Source: Mesorhizobium kowhaii (GTDB taxonomy: Bacteria; Pseudomonadota; Alphaproteobacteria; Rhizobiales; Rhizobiaceae). From it: DNA of 64,000 nt. Under the pieces are notes generated by a model. That model was not told where the DNA came from. It saw only the letters and a list, made by a program, of their open reading frames with translations, and ran no database searches. The stretch spans positions 310,001-374,000 of the forward strand of contig NZ_MZXV01000051.1 in the NCBI RefSeq assembly GCF_003253745.1, read 5' to 3'. This document shows, in pieces, positions 17,827-27,115 of this stretch; positions within the stretch are counted from its first letter, which is position 1, and every line of letters begins with the position of its first letter. A program made the translations under genes and the position numbers.

Positions 17827-18594
17827 ATGACGCCAGGAATTCGACCGCTCGTTGCCGGCAACTGGAAAATGAACGGCACCAGCGCCTCGCTCAACGAGCT
17901 CAGGATGATCGGCAACGGTTTCATGAGTGGGCTTGATGCCGAGACCGAAGCGCTGGTTTGCGTTCCGGCAACCCTGCTGGCTCACGCCGCCGAGATTCTG
18001 TCGCGCACGCCGGTCCATGCCGGCGGCGAGGATTGCCACACCAAGGAAAGCGGCGCCTACACCGGCTGCATCTCGGCGGAAATGCTGAAGGATGCCGGCG
18101 CAAGCCATGTCATCGTCGGCCATTCCGAGTGCCGCGAGCAAGCGGGCGAGGATGACGCGACGGTCCAGGCCAAGGCCTCGGCCGCCTGGCGTGCCGGGCT
18201 TGTGGCCATCATTTGCATTGGCGAGACGCAGCAACAGCGTGAAGCGGGCGCCACGCTCGACGTGCTGTCGCGGCAGGTCGCCGGCTCGGTGCCGCCAAGC
18301 GCCACCCCGTCCAACACCATCATTGCCTATGAACCGGTGTGGGCGATCGGCACCGGCCTGACGCCGACCGCGGCCGATGTGGCCGAAGCACACGCGCATA
18401 TCCGCGAAAAGCTGTCGGAAAAGCTCGGCAGCGTGGCGGCGAAGATGCGCATTCTCTATGGCGGCTCGGTCAAGCCCTCCAACGCCGTCGAACTGCTCGG
18501 CGTCGGGAATGTCGACGGTGCACTGGTCGGCGGCGCCAGCCTGAAAGCGGCGGACTTCCTTGCCATCGCCGAGGCCTATCGCAACATCTCGTAG
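17827..18594 (+). CDS. tpiA: Triosephosphate isomerase
   Basis: Glycolytic TIM-barrel enzyme, 255 aa. Catalytic residues appear in AGNWKMNG (Lys), VIVGHSECRE (His) and AYEPVWAIGTGLTP (Glu). The phosphate-binding loop is ILYGGSVKPSNA. It is divergent from ppiD and followed by secG, the common alphaproteobacterial order. Confidence 0.97.
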   Translation: MTPGIRPLVAGNWKMNGTSASLNELRMIGNGFMSGLDAETEALVCVPATLLAHAAEILSRTPVHAGGEDCHTKESGAYTGCISAEMLKDAGASHVIVGHSECREQAGEDDATVQAKASAAWRAGLVAIICIGETQQQREAGATLDVLSRQVAGSVPPSATPSNTIIAYEPVWAIGTGLTPTAADVAEAHAHIREKLSEKLGSVAAKMRILYGGSVKPSNAVELLGVGNVDGALVGGASLKAADFLAIAEAYRNIS

Positions 18595-18765
18595 GAGATA
18601 TCGGCCGCAACGGGCGGGGTAGACGGCGCCGGAAATTGTTGCAAAGGACGCGTTGCTTCCCATATTCCGGCCGCGGGCTTGGAAATGCCATCAAAGCATT
18701 GTATTGAGCCGCCTCCAATTCACCGGCCGTGTCCGCGGCCGGGCAAGGCCTTGCCAGGATAAACT

Positions 18766-19230
18766 ATGGAAACCGTACTGATCGTCATCCATCTCATGGT
18801 CGTGCTCGCCCTTGTCGGCGTGGTGCTGCTGCAGCGTTCCGAAGGCGGCGGCCTTGGCATCGGCGGCGGATCCGGCTTCATGACCGCGCGCGGTGCTGCC
18901 AATGCGCTGACGCGTGCGACGGCGATCCTGGCGGCGGCCTTCTTTGCCACGTCGCTGACACTGTCGATCGTCGCCCGCTACGGCGAGAAGCCGATCGACA
19001 TCCTCAACCGCGTGCCCGTGACATCTGACGGTGCCGGCAAGGGCGTGCTCAACCAATTGCCCGGGACGACCACCCCGGCGCCCGCCGGCAGCACCGCGCC
19101 GACGCCGCCGTCCGGCAACGACGCCGCGGCAAAGCCCCCGGTCACGGCGCCTGCCGCCGGTTCGACTCAGCCGGCCACCAACGGCACTACCCCCGCTGCA
19201 CCGGCGACCCCGCAGGTCCCGAACCAGTAG
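18766..19230 (+). CDS. secG: Protein-export membrane protein SecG
   Basis: Small subunit of the SecYEG translocon, 154 aa. Two membrane helices, residues 3-20 and about 50-70, flank VVLLQRSEGGGLGIGGGSG, the cytoplasmic loop typical of SecG. The C-terminal half is a long Pro/Ala/Thr-rich tail found in rhizobial SecG and of no known function. Its start at 18766 follows the AGGATAA of the leader. Confidence 0.95.
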   Translation: METVLIVIHLMVVLALVGVVLLQRSEGGGLGIGGGSGFMTARGAANALTRATAILAAAFFATSLTLSIVARYGEKPIDILNRVPVTSDGAGKGVLNQLPGTTTPAPAGSTAPTPPSGNDAAAKPPVTAPAAGSTQPATNGTTPAAPATPQVPNQ

Positions 19231-19441
19231 TCCCCAGCGCCTGAAGCCGCGATCTGTTGTCGTTTGAACACAGTCGCGGCAAATGCAGCACGATCACGCA
19301 GATTCGAGTGGGTGCGGCGCGGCCTCGCGCTTGAGGCATCCGCGCTTATTCGACTATAGATTGCACGCGGCATTTCCGGCGCCCTTGGGGGGCGCTGGGC
19401 GACGCCGTGGGCAACAAGCATAGAACGATCGGATCTTCGCC

Positions 19442-20560
19442 ATGCAGCTTCGCAGCTTCATTTTCCTGGGACTTTGCGCCGCACTCGGCATGAGTTCCCC
19501 GGCTTTCGCCGGCATGCCGGCAAATATGGCCGCACATCAGTCGGCTGACCAGACCAATGCCATCAACGTCGCCGTCAAGAGTGATGCGGCGCAGTTGAAG
19601 CTTCTCAAAAAGAAGAAAACCCCGACACCGGACGACCTCGCCCAGATCAAGAAGATCGAAGCCAAGATCGTTGCCGACAAGGAAGCCGCCAAGGCCAAGG
19701 CGCTCGAAGCCAGGAAGCTGGCGATGCGCGAAGCGGCGAAGGCCAAGGCCGATGCGGAACGGCAGGCGTTCCTCGCCAAGCGGGGCAAGAGCGCGCCGGC
19801 GACCGAAGTGGCCGACGCCAAGCCTGCCAAGACTGTCAAGATCATCGAGCCGATTGTACCGATCGAGCCGATCCAGTCGGCTGAGCCGGTCCCGGCCGAA
19901 GCAATGAATGTCGCTTTGACCGGCAACAACGGTGAGCTGCGCAGCGAGGTCATTGGCCAGAAGCAGCCGAGCGGCGGTCTGTTCGCCGGCCTCTTCGGCG
20001 GCACCATCTCTTCTTCTTCGATTTCATATCTCCCCGAGACGCGGGCTCTTGACCAGGCTCTCGCCAAGAAGGAAGCCAAGAAGCAGTTCAAGGTGAAGCC
20101 GGAGTTCGTGCCTCAGGACGTGGAATTCACCGGCTACGATGCCGGCACCATCGTCATCGACACCAGCGCCCGCCGCCTCTATCTCGTCGAATCGTCCTCA
20201 ACCGCTCGCCGTTACGCCATTGCGGTCGGCCGCGAGGGCCTGCAGTTCAAGGGCACGGTTGCGGTCGGCGACAAGCAGGAATGGCCGCGCTGGATCCCGA
20301 CGCTGGACATGCAGAAGCGCGAGCCGAAGCACTATGGCCAATACAAGGACGGCATGCCTGGCGGCGGTCAGAACCCGCTCGGCGCCCGCGCCATCTATCT
20401 CTATGACGGCAAGAAGGATACGCATCTGCGCATCCACGGCACAATCGCGCCGCAATCGATCGGAACCAGCGCCTCCAACGGCTGCTTCCGGATGATCAAC
20501 GAGCACGTCATGGACCTTTACAGCCGCGTCAGGGTAGGCACCAAGGTCGTTATCATCTGA
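19442..20560 (+). CDS. Secreted L,D-transpeptidase (YkuD family)
   Basis: Periplasmic peptidoglycan cross-linking enzyme or lipoprotein-anchoring enzyme, 372 aa. A signal peptide (residues 1-23, ending SPAFA) precedes a Lys/Ala-rich probable coiled coil at about 50-130 and the YkuD domain from about 230. The active-site signature is HLRIHGTIAPQSIG followed by SNGCFRM, with Cys as nucleophile. It lies between secG and pyrG and has its own strong terminator downstream. Confidence 0.92.
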   Translation: MQLRSFIFLGLCAALGMSSPAFAGMPANMAAHQSADQTNAINVAVKSDAAQLKLLKKKKTPTPDDLAQIKKIEAKIVADKEAAKAKALEARKLAMREAAKAKADAERQAFLAKRGKSAPATEVADAKPAKTVKIIEPIVPIEPIQSAEPVPAEAMNVALTGNNGELRSEVIGQKQPSGGLFAGLFGGTISSSSISYLPETRALDQALAKKEAKKQFKVKPEFVPQDVEFTGYDAGTIVIDTSARRLYLVESSSTARRYAIAVGREGLQFKGTVAVGDKQEWPRWIPTLDMQKREPKHYGQYKDGMPGGGQNPLGARAIYLYDGKKDTHLRIHGTIAPQSIGTSASNGCFRMINEHVMDLYSRVRVGTKVVII

Positions 20561-20580
20561 CGCCTGCGTCCATCATGCCG

Positions 20581-20609
20581 AAAGGGCCGGCCTTGCCGGC
20601 CCTTTTGTT
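20581..20609 (+). terminator. Rho-independent terminator after the L,D-transpeptidase gene
   Basis: AAAGGGCCGGC (20581-20591) and GCCGGCCCTTT (20595-20605) form a perfect 11-bp stem with a three-base loop, followed by TGTTTT. It separates this gene from pyrG. Confidence 0.93.
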
Positions 20610-20710
20610 TTGACTTGCCCCCCAGGGGTATCGCGCCTTCTTGGGAAAAAACCTTCGCGGTGGTTTTTTCTCTGGCGGAATCAATCCGGCCGCGTTAAGC
20701 GATGACTCCC

Positions 20711-22339
20711 ATGGCGCGATATGTATTCATCACAGGCGGCGTGGTTTCCTCACTTGGAAAAGGCATAGCTGCAGCGGCCCTTGGGGCTCTCTTGCAGGCG
20801 CGAGGCTATCGCGCACGCATCAAAAAACTCGATCCCTACCTCAATGTCGATCCGGGCACGATGTCGCCGTACCAGCATGGCGAGGTTTTCGTCACCGATG
20901 ACGGTGCGGAGACCGATCTTGATCTTGGCCACTACGAGCGATTTACAGGCCGCTCGGCCAACCAACAGGACAACATCACCACCGGCCGCATCTACAAGAA
21001 CATCATCGAGCGCGAGCGGCGCGGCGACTATCTTGGCGCCACCGTGCAGGTCATCCCGCACGTTACCGACGAGATCAAGAATTTCGTCCTCAACGGCAAT
21101 GACGACTATGATTTCGTGCTGTGTGAGATCGGCGGCACGGTCGGCGATATCGAGGCGATGCCGTTCCTCGAGGCGATCCGTCAGCTTGGCAATGACCTGC
21201 CGCGCAACAACGCTGTCTACGTGCATCTGACGCTGATGCCCTACATCCCGACGGCGGGTGAGCTGAAGACCAAGCCGACCCAGCATTCGGTCAAGGAACT
21301 GCGCGGCATCGGCATCGCGCCGGACATCCTGCTGGTTCGCGCCGACCGCGCCATTCCCAAGGAAGAGCGCAGAAAACTGTCACTGTTCTGCAATGTCAGG
21401 GAAAGCGCGGTCATCCAGGCGCTCGACGTGCCGCATATCTACGACGTGCCGATGGCCTATCACAAGGAAGGGCTTGATTCGGAAGTGCTGGCCGCTTTCG
21501 GCATCGATCCGGCGCCGAAGCCGCGCATGGAGCCCTGGCAGGCGGTATCCAACCGCATCCACAATCCTGAAGGCGAGGTGACCATCGCCGTGGTCGGCAA
21601 ATATACCGGCCTCAAGGATGCCTACAAATCGTTGATCGAGGCGCTTTCGCATGGCGGCCTGGCCAACCATGTCAAGGTCAAACTCGACTGGATCGAATCG
21701 GAGATCTTCGAAAAGGAAGATCCGACGCCCTGGCTGGAAAAGGTGCATGGCATCCTGGTTCCCGGCGGCTTTGGCGAGCGCGGCTCCGAAGGCAAGATCC
21801 TGGCGGCGAAGTTCGCGCGTGAGCGAAAGGTGCCATATTTCGGCATCTGCTTCGGCATGCAGATGGCCTGCATCGAGGCGGCACGGTCGCTGGCCGGCGT
21901 CGAGCACGCCTCATCGACCGAATTCGGCCCAACCGATGAACCGGTCGTCGGGCTGATGACCGAATGGCTGAAAGGCAACATGCTGGAGAAGCGCCGGGAA
22001 ACCGGCGATCTCGGCGGCACGATGCGGCTCGGCGCCTATCAGGCCGATCTCGCCAAGGGTTCCAAGATCGCCGAGATCTATGGCGATACGCAGATTTCCG
22101 AGCGTCATCGCCACCGCTACGAGGTCAATGTCGATTACAAGGAGCGGCTCGAGGATTGCGGCCTGGTGTTTGCCGGCATGTCACCGGATGGCGTGCTGCC
22201 GGAAACGGTCGAGTACCCCGACCATCCCTGGTTCATCGGCGTGCAGTATCATCCGGAACTGAAAAGCCGGCCGCTGGACCCGCATCCGCTGTTTGCCAGC
22301 TTCATCGAGGCGGCGGTGGAACAGAGCCGGCTGGTGTAA
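20711..22339 (+). CDS. pyrG: CTP synthase
   Basis: Glutamine-dependent amination of UTP to CTP, 542 aa. The synthetase domain begins with the invariant ARYVFITGGVVSSLGKG. The glutaminase domain has GGFGERGSEGK, the nucleophile Cys in FGICFGMQ, and the C-terminal His-Glu in GVQYHPELKS. The ATG at 20711 is chosen because the family starts MARYVF; an in-frame ATG nine bases earlier also exists. In most relatives kdsA and eno follow, but here accessory genes begin directly after pyrG. Confidence 0.97.
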   Translation: MARYVFITGGVVSSLGKGIAAAALGALLQARGYRARIKKLDPYLNVDPGTMSPYQHGEVFVTDDGAETDLDLGHYERFTGRSANQQDNITTGRIYKNIIERERRGDYLGATVQVIPHVTDEIKNFVLNGNDDYDFVLCEIGGTVGDIEAMPFLEAIRQLGNDLPRNNAVYVHLTLMPYIPTAGELKTKPTQHSVKELRGIGIAPDILLVRADRAIPKEERRKLSLFCNVRESAVIQALDVPHIYDVPMAYHKEGLDSEVLAAFGIDPAPKPRMEPWQAVSNRIHNPEGEVTIAVVGKYTGLKDAYKSLIEALSHGGLANHVKVKLDWIESEIFEKEDPTPWLEKVHGILVPGGFGERGSEGKILAAKFARERKVPYFGICFGMQMACIEAARSLAGVEHASSTEFGPTDEPVVGLMTEWLKGNMLEKRRETGDLGGTMRLGAYQADLAKGSKIAEIYGDTQISERHRHRYEVNVDYKERLEDCGLVFAGMSPDGVLPETVEYPDHPWFIGVQYHPELKSRPLDPHPLFASFIEAAVEQSRLV

Positions 22340-22360
22340 CGACCACTGGCTGGCCGGGCG

Positions 22361-22900
22361 ATGCAGACCTATGTCGCGCTCCTCTACAGCATCATCCTGG
22401 GCGAGGGACGGCGGGTCGTCATGGCCGACCTCAAGGCGATGGCGGAAGACCTCGGCTTGACGAATGTTCGCACCTTGGTGGCGACCGGCAATCTGGTCTT
22501 CGAGACAGAAGAGACCTCCATCGCGGCGCTTGAAAGGCGGCTGGAGGCGGCGTTCGAAAAAGCCTTCGGCAAGCATGTCGACATCATCGTGCGCGGTGCC
22601 GAGGATTGGCTGTCGCTTGCCGCTGGCAATCCGTTCCCGGGCGAGTCCGCCGAAGCCGGCGACCAGGTGGCAGTGCGCGTGATGCGCAAGCCCGCGCCCG
22701 TGGATGCTGTAGCGGCGCTCCAAGCCTATGCCGCAGCGCATGAGAAGGTGCTGTCGGTCGGCGGCGACATCTGGGTTGTCTTTTCGCGTGAGAGGCCTAG
22801 TTCGCGGCTACTTGCGGCAACCAGCCACAAGCGTTTGGGCATCGGCACGTCGCGCAACTGGAACACGGTGCGCAGACTGGCCGAGATGGTCGGCGGGTAG
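22361..22900 (+). CDS. DUF1697 family protein
   Basis: 179-aa cytoplasmic protein of unknown function. It matches DUF1697 by MQTYVALLYSIILGEGRRV at the N-terminus and LGLTNVRTLVATGNLVFET, two ferredoxin-like repeats. It starts 21 bases after the pyrG stop and may be co-transcribed with it. In most members the first motif reads YVALLRGINVGG; here RGINVGG is replaced by YSIILGE. Confidence 0.85.
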   Translation: MQTYVALLYSIILGEGRRVVMADLKAMAEDLGLTNVRTLVATGNLVFETEETSIAALERRLEAAFEKAFGKHVDIIVRGAEDWLSLAAGNPFPGESAEAGDQVAVRVMRKPAPVDAVAALQAYAAAHEKVLSVGGDIWVVFSRERPSSRLLAATSHKRLGIGTSRNWNTVRRLAEMVGG

Positions 22901-23154
22901 GGTCTGGGGCGGCATTGCGCCGCCCGCAGGGGAACCGACAAGCAATCCATTTGCCGGCTTTGGCCTTAAGATATTCAATGAGAACCGCAACTATCGATCG
23001 GACGCGATGGTGGGCCGGTTTGCATTCGTCGGTCGAGTGATTCGAATTTCCGCGTATCGCGACTATTCAAAATTCCGCTTCTTTGCACGGAACCAACCTG
23101 CGGATGGCGCGTTTCATTGGGTTCGACCGTGCGGTGGTCGACCGGGAGGAAACG

Positions 23155-23457
23155 ATGGATTATCTGCATTTCTTTTCGCCCGTGCGGATTTCGCGCGGGC
23201 AGGGATATCCTGCTGAAGAAATCGATAGTGTTGCCGAGGCCATGGTGTTCTTGCGGAAATGGCCGACGGGACGGCGCGGTCCGGTCTATCAGTGCGCGCT
23301 GAATTGCTGCTCGGCCGCCTTGTCGGGCCAGATGTCGGCCGAGGAAGCAAGAAAAGCGTTCACAGGCTTTGCCCGCATCACGCGCCTTCTCGATGACGAC
23401 ATGGCATTGCCCCTAGGCGGCGAAGGCGAAGCCAAGGTGTATGCGCTGAGGCGGTAA
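23155..23457 (+). CDS. DUF982 family small protein
   Basis: 100-aa protein with the rhizobial DUF982 pattern: a strand-rich start, VAEAMVFLRKWPTGRRGPVY, then a Cys-containing helix and a C-terminal helix with AEEARKAFTGFARI. These occur as multicopy families in rhizobia and no function is established. The start at 23155 is supported by GGGAGGA eight bases ahead. The open frame extends to 23083 without family match. Confidence 0.82.
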   Translation: MDYLHFFSPVRISRGQGYPAEEIDSVAEAMVFLRKWPTGRRGPVYQCALNCCSAALSGQMSAEEARKAFTGFARITRLLDDDMALPLGGEGEAKVYALRR

Positions 23458-23486
23458 CGCCTGTTCTCTTGGCGGTCTTGCAAGGT

Positions 23487-23517
23487 CTCGCGCCGTGGCG
23501 GCGCGGGGTTTTGTTTG
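23487..23517 (+). terminator. Rho-independent terminator after the DUF982 gene
   Basis: CTCGCGCC (23487-23494) pairs with GGCGCGGG (23500-23507) over a five-base loop, with one G-T pair, and is followed by GTTTTGTTT. It lies 30 bases past the stop codon. Confidence 0.8.
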
Positions 23518-23568
23518 TGCTGCGCTCTGGAATGACGCGCATCGAAGGTTCGCCGGCTCAAACCCTTC

Positions 23569-23928
23569 TCAAGTGACGGAATATCGGTCGATCACCCACA
23601 GCCAGCTGCCATCGCCTTGCCGCCGGGCAACCTCGCTGGTCACGTCACCGTCGGGAAGCCGGGTCGATGTGAGGGCGAGATCGCCGCAAAAGAGCGCCGG
23701 CCGCTGCTCGCCCATGGCAAACTTTCGTCCTGACGCGACGATCTCGACATAGTAGCTGCGAATGGCCTCCTTGCCGCGCAGCAAATTTCCGCCGCCACAA
23801 TCGATCACCGCATCGGGTTCGAACAGGGCCATCATGCCGTCGACATCGCCCGCATGCTGCCGCCAAACCAGCAGGGGCTCCAGTTGCTGGGGATCGTAGA
23901 CAGGCTTTCTCCCGGCTGTGTCGTCCAT
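23569..23928 (-). CDS. SnoaL-like (NTF2 fold) protein
   Basis: 119-aa single-domain protein. The pattern WRQHAGDVDGMMALFEPDAV, then RGKEAIRSYYVEIV and a strand-rich end WLWVIDRYSVT, is typical of SnoaL/DUF4440 nuclear-transport-factor-2-like folds. Such proteins bind or isomerise small hydrophobic molecules. It lies directly downstream of the truncated ECF sigma gene, and SnoaL domains are often linked to ECF sigma factors. The specific ligand is unknown. Confidence 0.78.
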   Translation of the reverse strand: MDDTAGRKPVYDPQQLEPLLVWRQHAGDVDGMMALFEPDAVIDCGGGNLLRGKEAIRSYYVEIVASGRKFAMGEQRPALFCGDLALTSTRLPDGDVTSEVARRQGDGSWLWVIDRYSVT

Positions 23929-23944
23929 GCCTGGCCTCCACTTG

Positions 23945-24898
23945 TCATCCAGTCGAAATCTTATCGCAAACTGTTCGGCACCGTCCGTGACAGGTCGAGG
24001 AATTTTCTGGATCAGCGATGCGATCGGGCTCAGTGGTTGAGGGCGTGCCAATCGTGGGGCGAGACGCCCGCCTTGAAGCGAGAACGGTCGCTCGCCGAGC
24101 TTTTTGCAAGAAGCGGCGCACGGCAGGGTCTGCTTCCAGCCCGATCGCTTGTTCATAGGCTTCGTCCGCCGCGACCATGTTCCCCATTCGCGCATGAAGC
24201 TCGGCACGCACGGCCCAATAGGGTTGAAACTCGATAAGCCGGCTGCCGGGGTCCGGCATTGGCAGCGCCGCCAGCCCTGCGGCCGGGCCGCGCGTCCGCG
24301 CCACGGCGATCGCACGATTGATTGCCGCGACCGGCGAGCCGGTAATTGCGCAAAGGCCATCGTAAAGACGCTCAATCGCCACCCAATCAGTCGTGCCTGT
24401 ACGGCGTCGCGCGACGTGGGCCGATTGGATCGCCCCTTCCAATTGATAGCGGTCGAAGGCGTCAAACCCACTGGCGCGATTAAGCAAGACCTCGGCTTCG
24501 TCGATCATCCCTGCATTCCATAGCGTAGGATATTGATCGGCCAGCGGCACGAATTCGCCCTCCGGACCGCGCCGGGCTGCAAGCCGCGCATGTGAGTAGA
24601 GCATCAGCGCCAGCAGACCGAGTGCTTCGGCCTCCTCCGGCAACAGCGCGACGATCAGCCAGCCGAGCCAGATCGCCTCCTCGGCGAGATCGCGCAGGCC
24701 CGCATCGGCACCGGAGACCACCTCCAGCACTGCGCCCAGCCGTTGGCGCATGTCAGCCTTGTCGGGCACGCCCAAGGGAACCTTGGCGCGTCTAATCTTG
24801 TTCTTGGTCCTGGCCAGCCGTTGGCCCATTGCCGCCGGTGAGACCAGGAAGGCTGAATCTGCGGCATCGAAAGCTCGAGCGTTCGGCGCTATAGCGGA
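23945..24898 (-). pseudogene. ECF sigma factor remnant (N-terminus missing)
   Basis: The frame encodes only the end of sigma region 4 (SAFLVSPAAMGQRLARTK, helix-turn-helix part) and the long TPR-like C-terminal domain of the SigJ/ECF42-type group (EEAEALGLLALMLYSHARL, DRYQLEGAIQSAHV, PVAAINRAIAV, FQPYWAVRAELHARMG). Region 2 and most of region 4 are absent: reading upstream, the same frame meets the PrpD stop codon at 24899-24901. The normal family end is near FLQKAR at about 24100, and the remaining codons look like read-through after a frameshift. It is probably a decayed gene cut by a rearrangement. Confidence 0.82.
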
Positions 24899-26275
24899 CT
24901 AAGGCTCTGCAAATAAATCCACGGCCCTCCCGGGCTGATCGAGCTTCCAGATACGGGCTATGCAGCGGCGCATCTCGTCAACGGTGGCGCCGCCTCGAAA
25001 TTCGGCAAGGCGTATAGCCTTGGCTTCCAATTCCTGTTTCGCAAGCGTGTTGCCGGGGTCGCCCTTGGGCTCGTCGACGCGGGCGTCGAGTTTGCGGCCA
25101 TCAACGGCAGTGACGCTGATCTTGCCGACCCATTGCTTGGGATAAAGGGTGTCGACCTCGGCGTCGAGTTCCATACGCACCTTCGCGCGGAAACGGGCGA
25201 CGCGGGTGTCGGTAAGTGCGTGGCGTTCGAACGCGTCGAGGTCGGCGATGTCGTGGACAGCGATCAGCCCCAAAACCGTTCCCATGGAAAACTTCGCCTG
25301 GTGGACGGTTTGAGGGACATCCACCGCGCCCAAGACATCGATGGCTCCCTGGTGGACATGAGCCACCGCGTCCGCAATATCGTCCGGGCCGAGCCCTTCG
25401 CGGCGCATGAGAAGCTGCAGCGCGTCGGCGGCCGGATGAGTGTGCCGGCAGGAGGCATGCCATTTGAAGGACGTCTCCTCGGTTACCCAACGGTTACCAA
25501 GGCCGTCCGTCAGGCGGGCCGGATCGGCGTCGCTGGACATGCCGGCCGCCATGCCCTTTTTCCCTTCGAGGATTTTGGCAGCACCTTTGAAGCCATCGCG
25601 TGCCAAAAAGGCAGCGAACAGGCCGTTGGCGGCGGCTCGCGCCGTATGAAGCTGCTTGGAATCGGCGGCGTCACGCAGGAATTCCCAGAGCCCCGCCGCC
25701 TGCGTGCCGGCGGAGCCGAGTGCATGGCTGAGGCCGGCTGCGTCCAGCCCGATCAGCTTGCCGACAGCCGCGGCCGCGGCCACTGCCCCAGCCGTGCCCG
25801 TTGTGTGGAAGATCTCGTAGTGCGAGCGCCCCAGGAACTCACCGACGCGGATGCCTACCTCATAGCCGGCGATGCAGGCAGTCAACATCTCCCGCCGGGT
25901 CTTCTTCTCGGCCTCGGCAACCGCCAGGACGGCTGGAAAGATCACTGCCGCCGGGTGAAAGACCGAGCCGTTGTGAACGTCGTCCTGCTCCACGACATGG
26001 GAGGCTGCGGCATTGACCATCGCCGCGAAGTAGGGGCTTGTGCGCCGCCTCGTCGGGATGATGATGCTTGGGCCGTCCGCCGGCCCCATCGCGCGAGCAA
26101 AGCCGTCGATCATCTCGACCTGGTGCGCGCCCTTGCCGGCGAGGGCCGAGCCGAGCCAGTCGATCATCAGTCCTTTCGCGAAATGAACGACGCGCGGCGG
26201 AATTTGCTCGAAGTCGAGTTCGGCAATGAAGGCGCAAAGCCTGGCGGTTGGCCCATCGGCGGTGTCCAGGCTCAT
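24899..26275 (-). CDS. MmgE/PrpD family protein
   Basis: 458-aa protein of the 2-methylcitrate dehydratase/cis-aconitate decarboxylase superfamily. Recognised by GLMIDWLGSALAGKGAHQ, ASHVVEQDDVHNGSVFHP, FKWHASCRHTHPAADAL and a C-terminal domain. It is the last gene of the operon with acyl-CoA dehydrogenase, CoA-transferase, hydratase and CitE-type lyase. The Pseudomonas aeruginosa itaconate/methylsuccinate gene cluster also carries a PrpD homologue. Its exact reaction (hydration or isomerisation of a tricarboxylate-like acid) is not known. Confidence 0.88.
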   Translation of the reverse strand: MSLDTADGPTARLCAFIAELDFEQIPPRVVHFAKGLMIDWLGSALAGKGAHQVEMIDGFARAMGPADGPSIIIPTRRRTSPYFAAMVNAAASHVVEQDDVHNGSVFHPAAVIFPAVLAVAEAEKKTRREMLTACIAGYEVGIRVGEFLGRSHYEIFHTTGTAGAVAAAAAVGKLIGLDAAGLSHALGSAGTQAAGLWEFLRDAADSKQLHTARAAANGLFAAFLARDGFKGAAKILEGKKGMAAGMSSDADPARLTDGLGNRWVTEETSFKWHASCRHTHPAADALQLLMRREGLGPDDIADAVAHVHQGAIDVLGAVDVPQTVHQAKFSMGTVLGLIAVHDIADLDAFERHALTDTRVARFRAKVRMELDAEVDTLYPKQWVGKISVTAVDGRKLDARVDEPKGDPGNTLAKQELEAKAIRLAEFRGGATVDEMRRCIARIWKLDQPGRAVDLFAEP

Positions 26276-26302
26276 CTGCTGTTCCTCCTCTGCACGCGCC
26301 CT

Positions 26303-27115
26303 CTAGACCAAGGCGGCCCGGCGCAGGATCCGCCTTGCCCGCTCGATGACCGGCCGATCCACCATCTCGCCATTCACCTGGACAGCTTCGCCGGACGAGG
26401 CTGCGTCGACGATGTCGCGTGCCCAGGTGATTTGGTTCTCGCTCGGGCGAAAGGCAATGCGAATCGGCTCGATCTGCCTCGGATGGATCGCCATCTTGCC
26501 GCCGAAGCCCATCTTCATGGCGTGGCGTGCGTCATCCTCGGTGATTTCAGGACTGCTCAGGTCGGTCGTTACGCCGTCGATCGGCGCGGCACGGCCAGTC
26601 GCGCGCGAGCGCCAGACGATTTCGTTGCGAGCCGCAAGCAGGGTCAGTCGATCATGTGCGCAACCGAGATCGAGCGAGAAGTCAACCGAGCCGAAGGCGA
26701 CGGCAACGACGCAAGGGGTAGCCAATATGTCCGGCAGGTTGGCCAGGCCGACGGCACTCTCGACCAGCGCGATGACGCAAACACCGCGTGCCAGATAGCT
26801 GGTCATATTGGCGATGTCTTCTGGACGCTCGGCCTTGGGCAGCATGACAGAGACGCCGTCGAGGCGGCGCACGGCGTCGATATCCGTGTCGTGCCAAGGT
26901 GTGCCGGCGGCGTTGATGCGGACCACGACCGAAGATTTCAGCGTGGCTGCATAAGCAACAACCGCTTCCCGGGCGTGGTCCTTGTCGCCTGGGGCGACGG
27001 CATCCTCGAGGTCAAGAATGACTGCGTCCGCGCCGCTGTTGTCGGCCTTGGCAAACCTCTCCGGCCGCGAGCCCGGAACGAAAAGCGGCGCGACAGGCGT
27101 GACGAAGCTCACCAT
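26303..27115 (-). CDS. HpcH/HpaI/CitE-type lyase, probable citramalyl-CoA lyase
   Basis: 270-aa TIM-barrel lyase of the CitE family, cleaving a malyl- or citramalyl-CoA type thioester. Motifs are FVPGSRPERFAKAD, the metal-binding ILDLEDAVAPGDKDHAR, VVRINAAGTPW and MAIHPRQIEPI. It overlaps the hydratase gene by seven bases. With the CoA-transferase and hydratase it matches the Ict-Ich-Ccl set that splits itaconate into acetyl-CoA and pyruvate. Beta-methylmalyl-CoA lyase activity is an alternative. Confidence 0.85.
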   Translation of the reverse strand: MVSFVTPVAPLFVPGSRPERFAKADNSGADAVILDLEDAVAPGDKDHAREAVVAYAATLKSSVVVRINAAGTPWHDTDIDAVRRLDGVSVMLPKAERPEDIANMTSYLARGVCVIALVESAVGLANLPDILATPCVVAVAFGSVDFSLDLGCAHDRLTLLAARNEIVWRSRATGRAAPIDGVTTDLSSPEITEDDARHAMKMGFGGKMAIHPRQIEPIRIAFRPSENQITWARDIVDAASSGEAVQVNGEMVDRPVIERARRILRRAALV

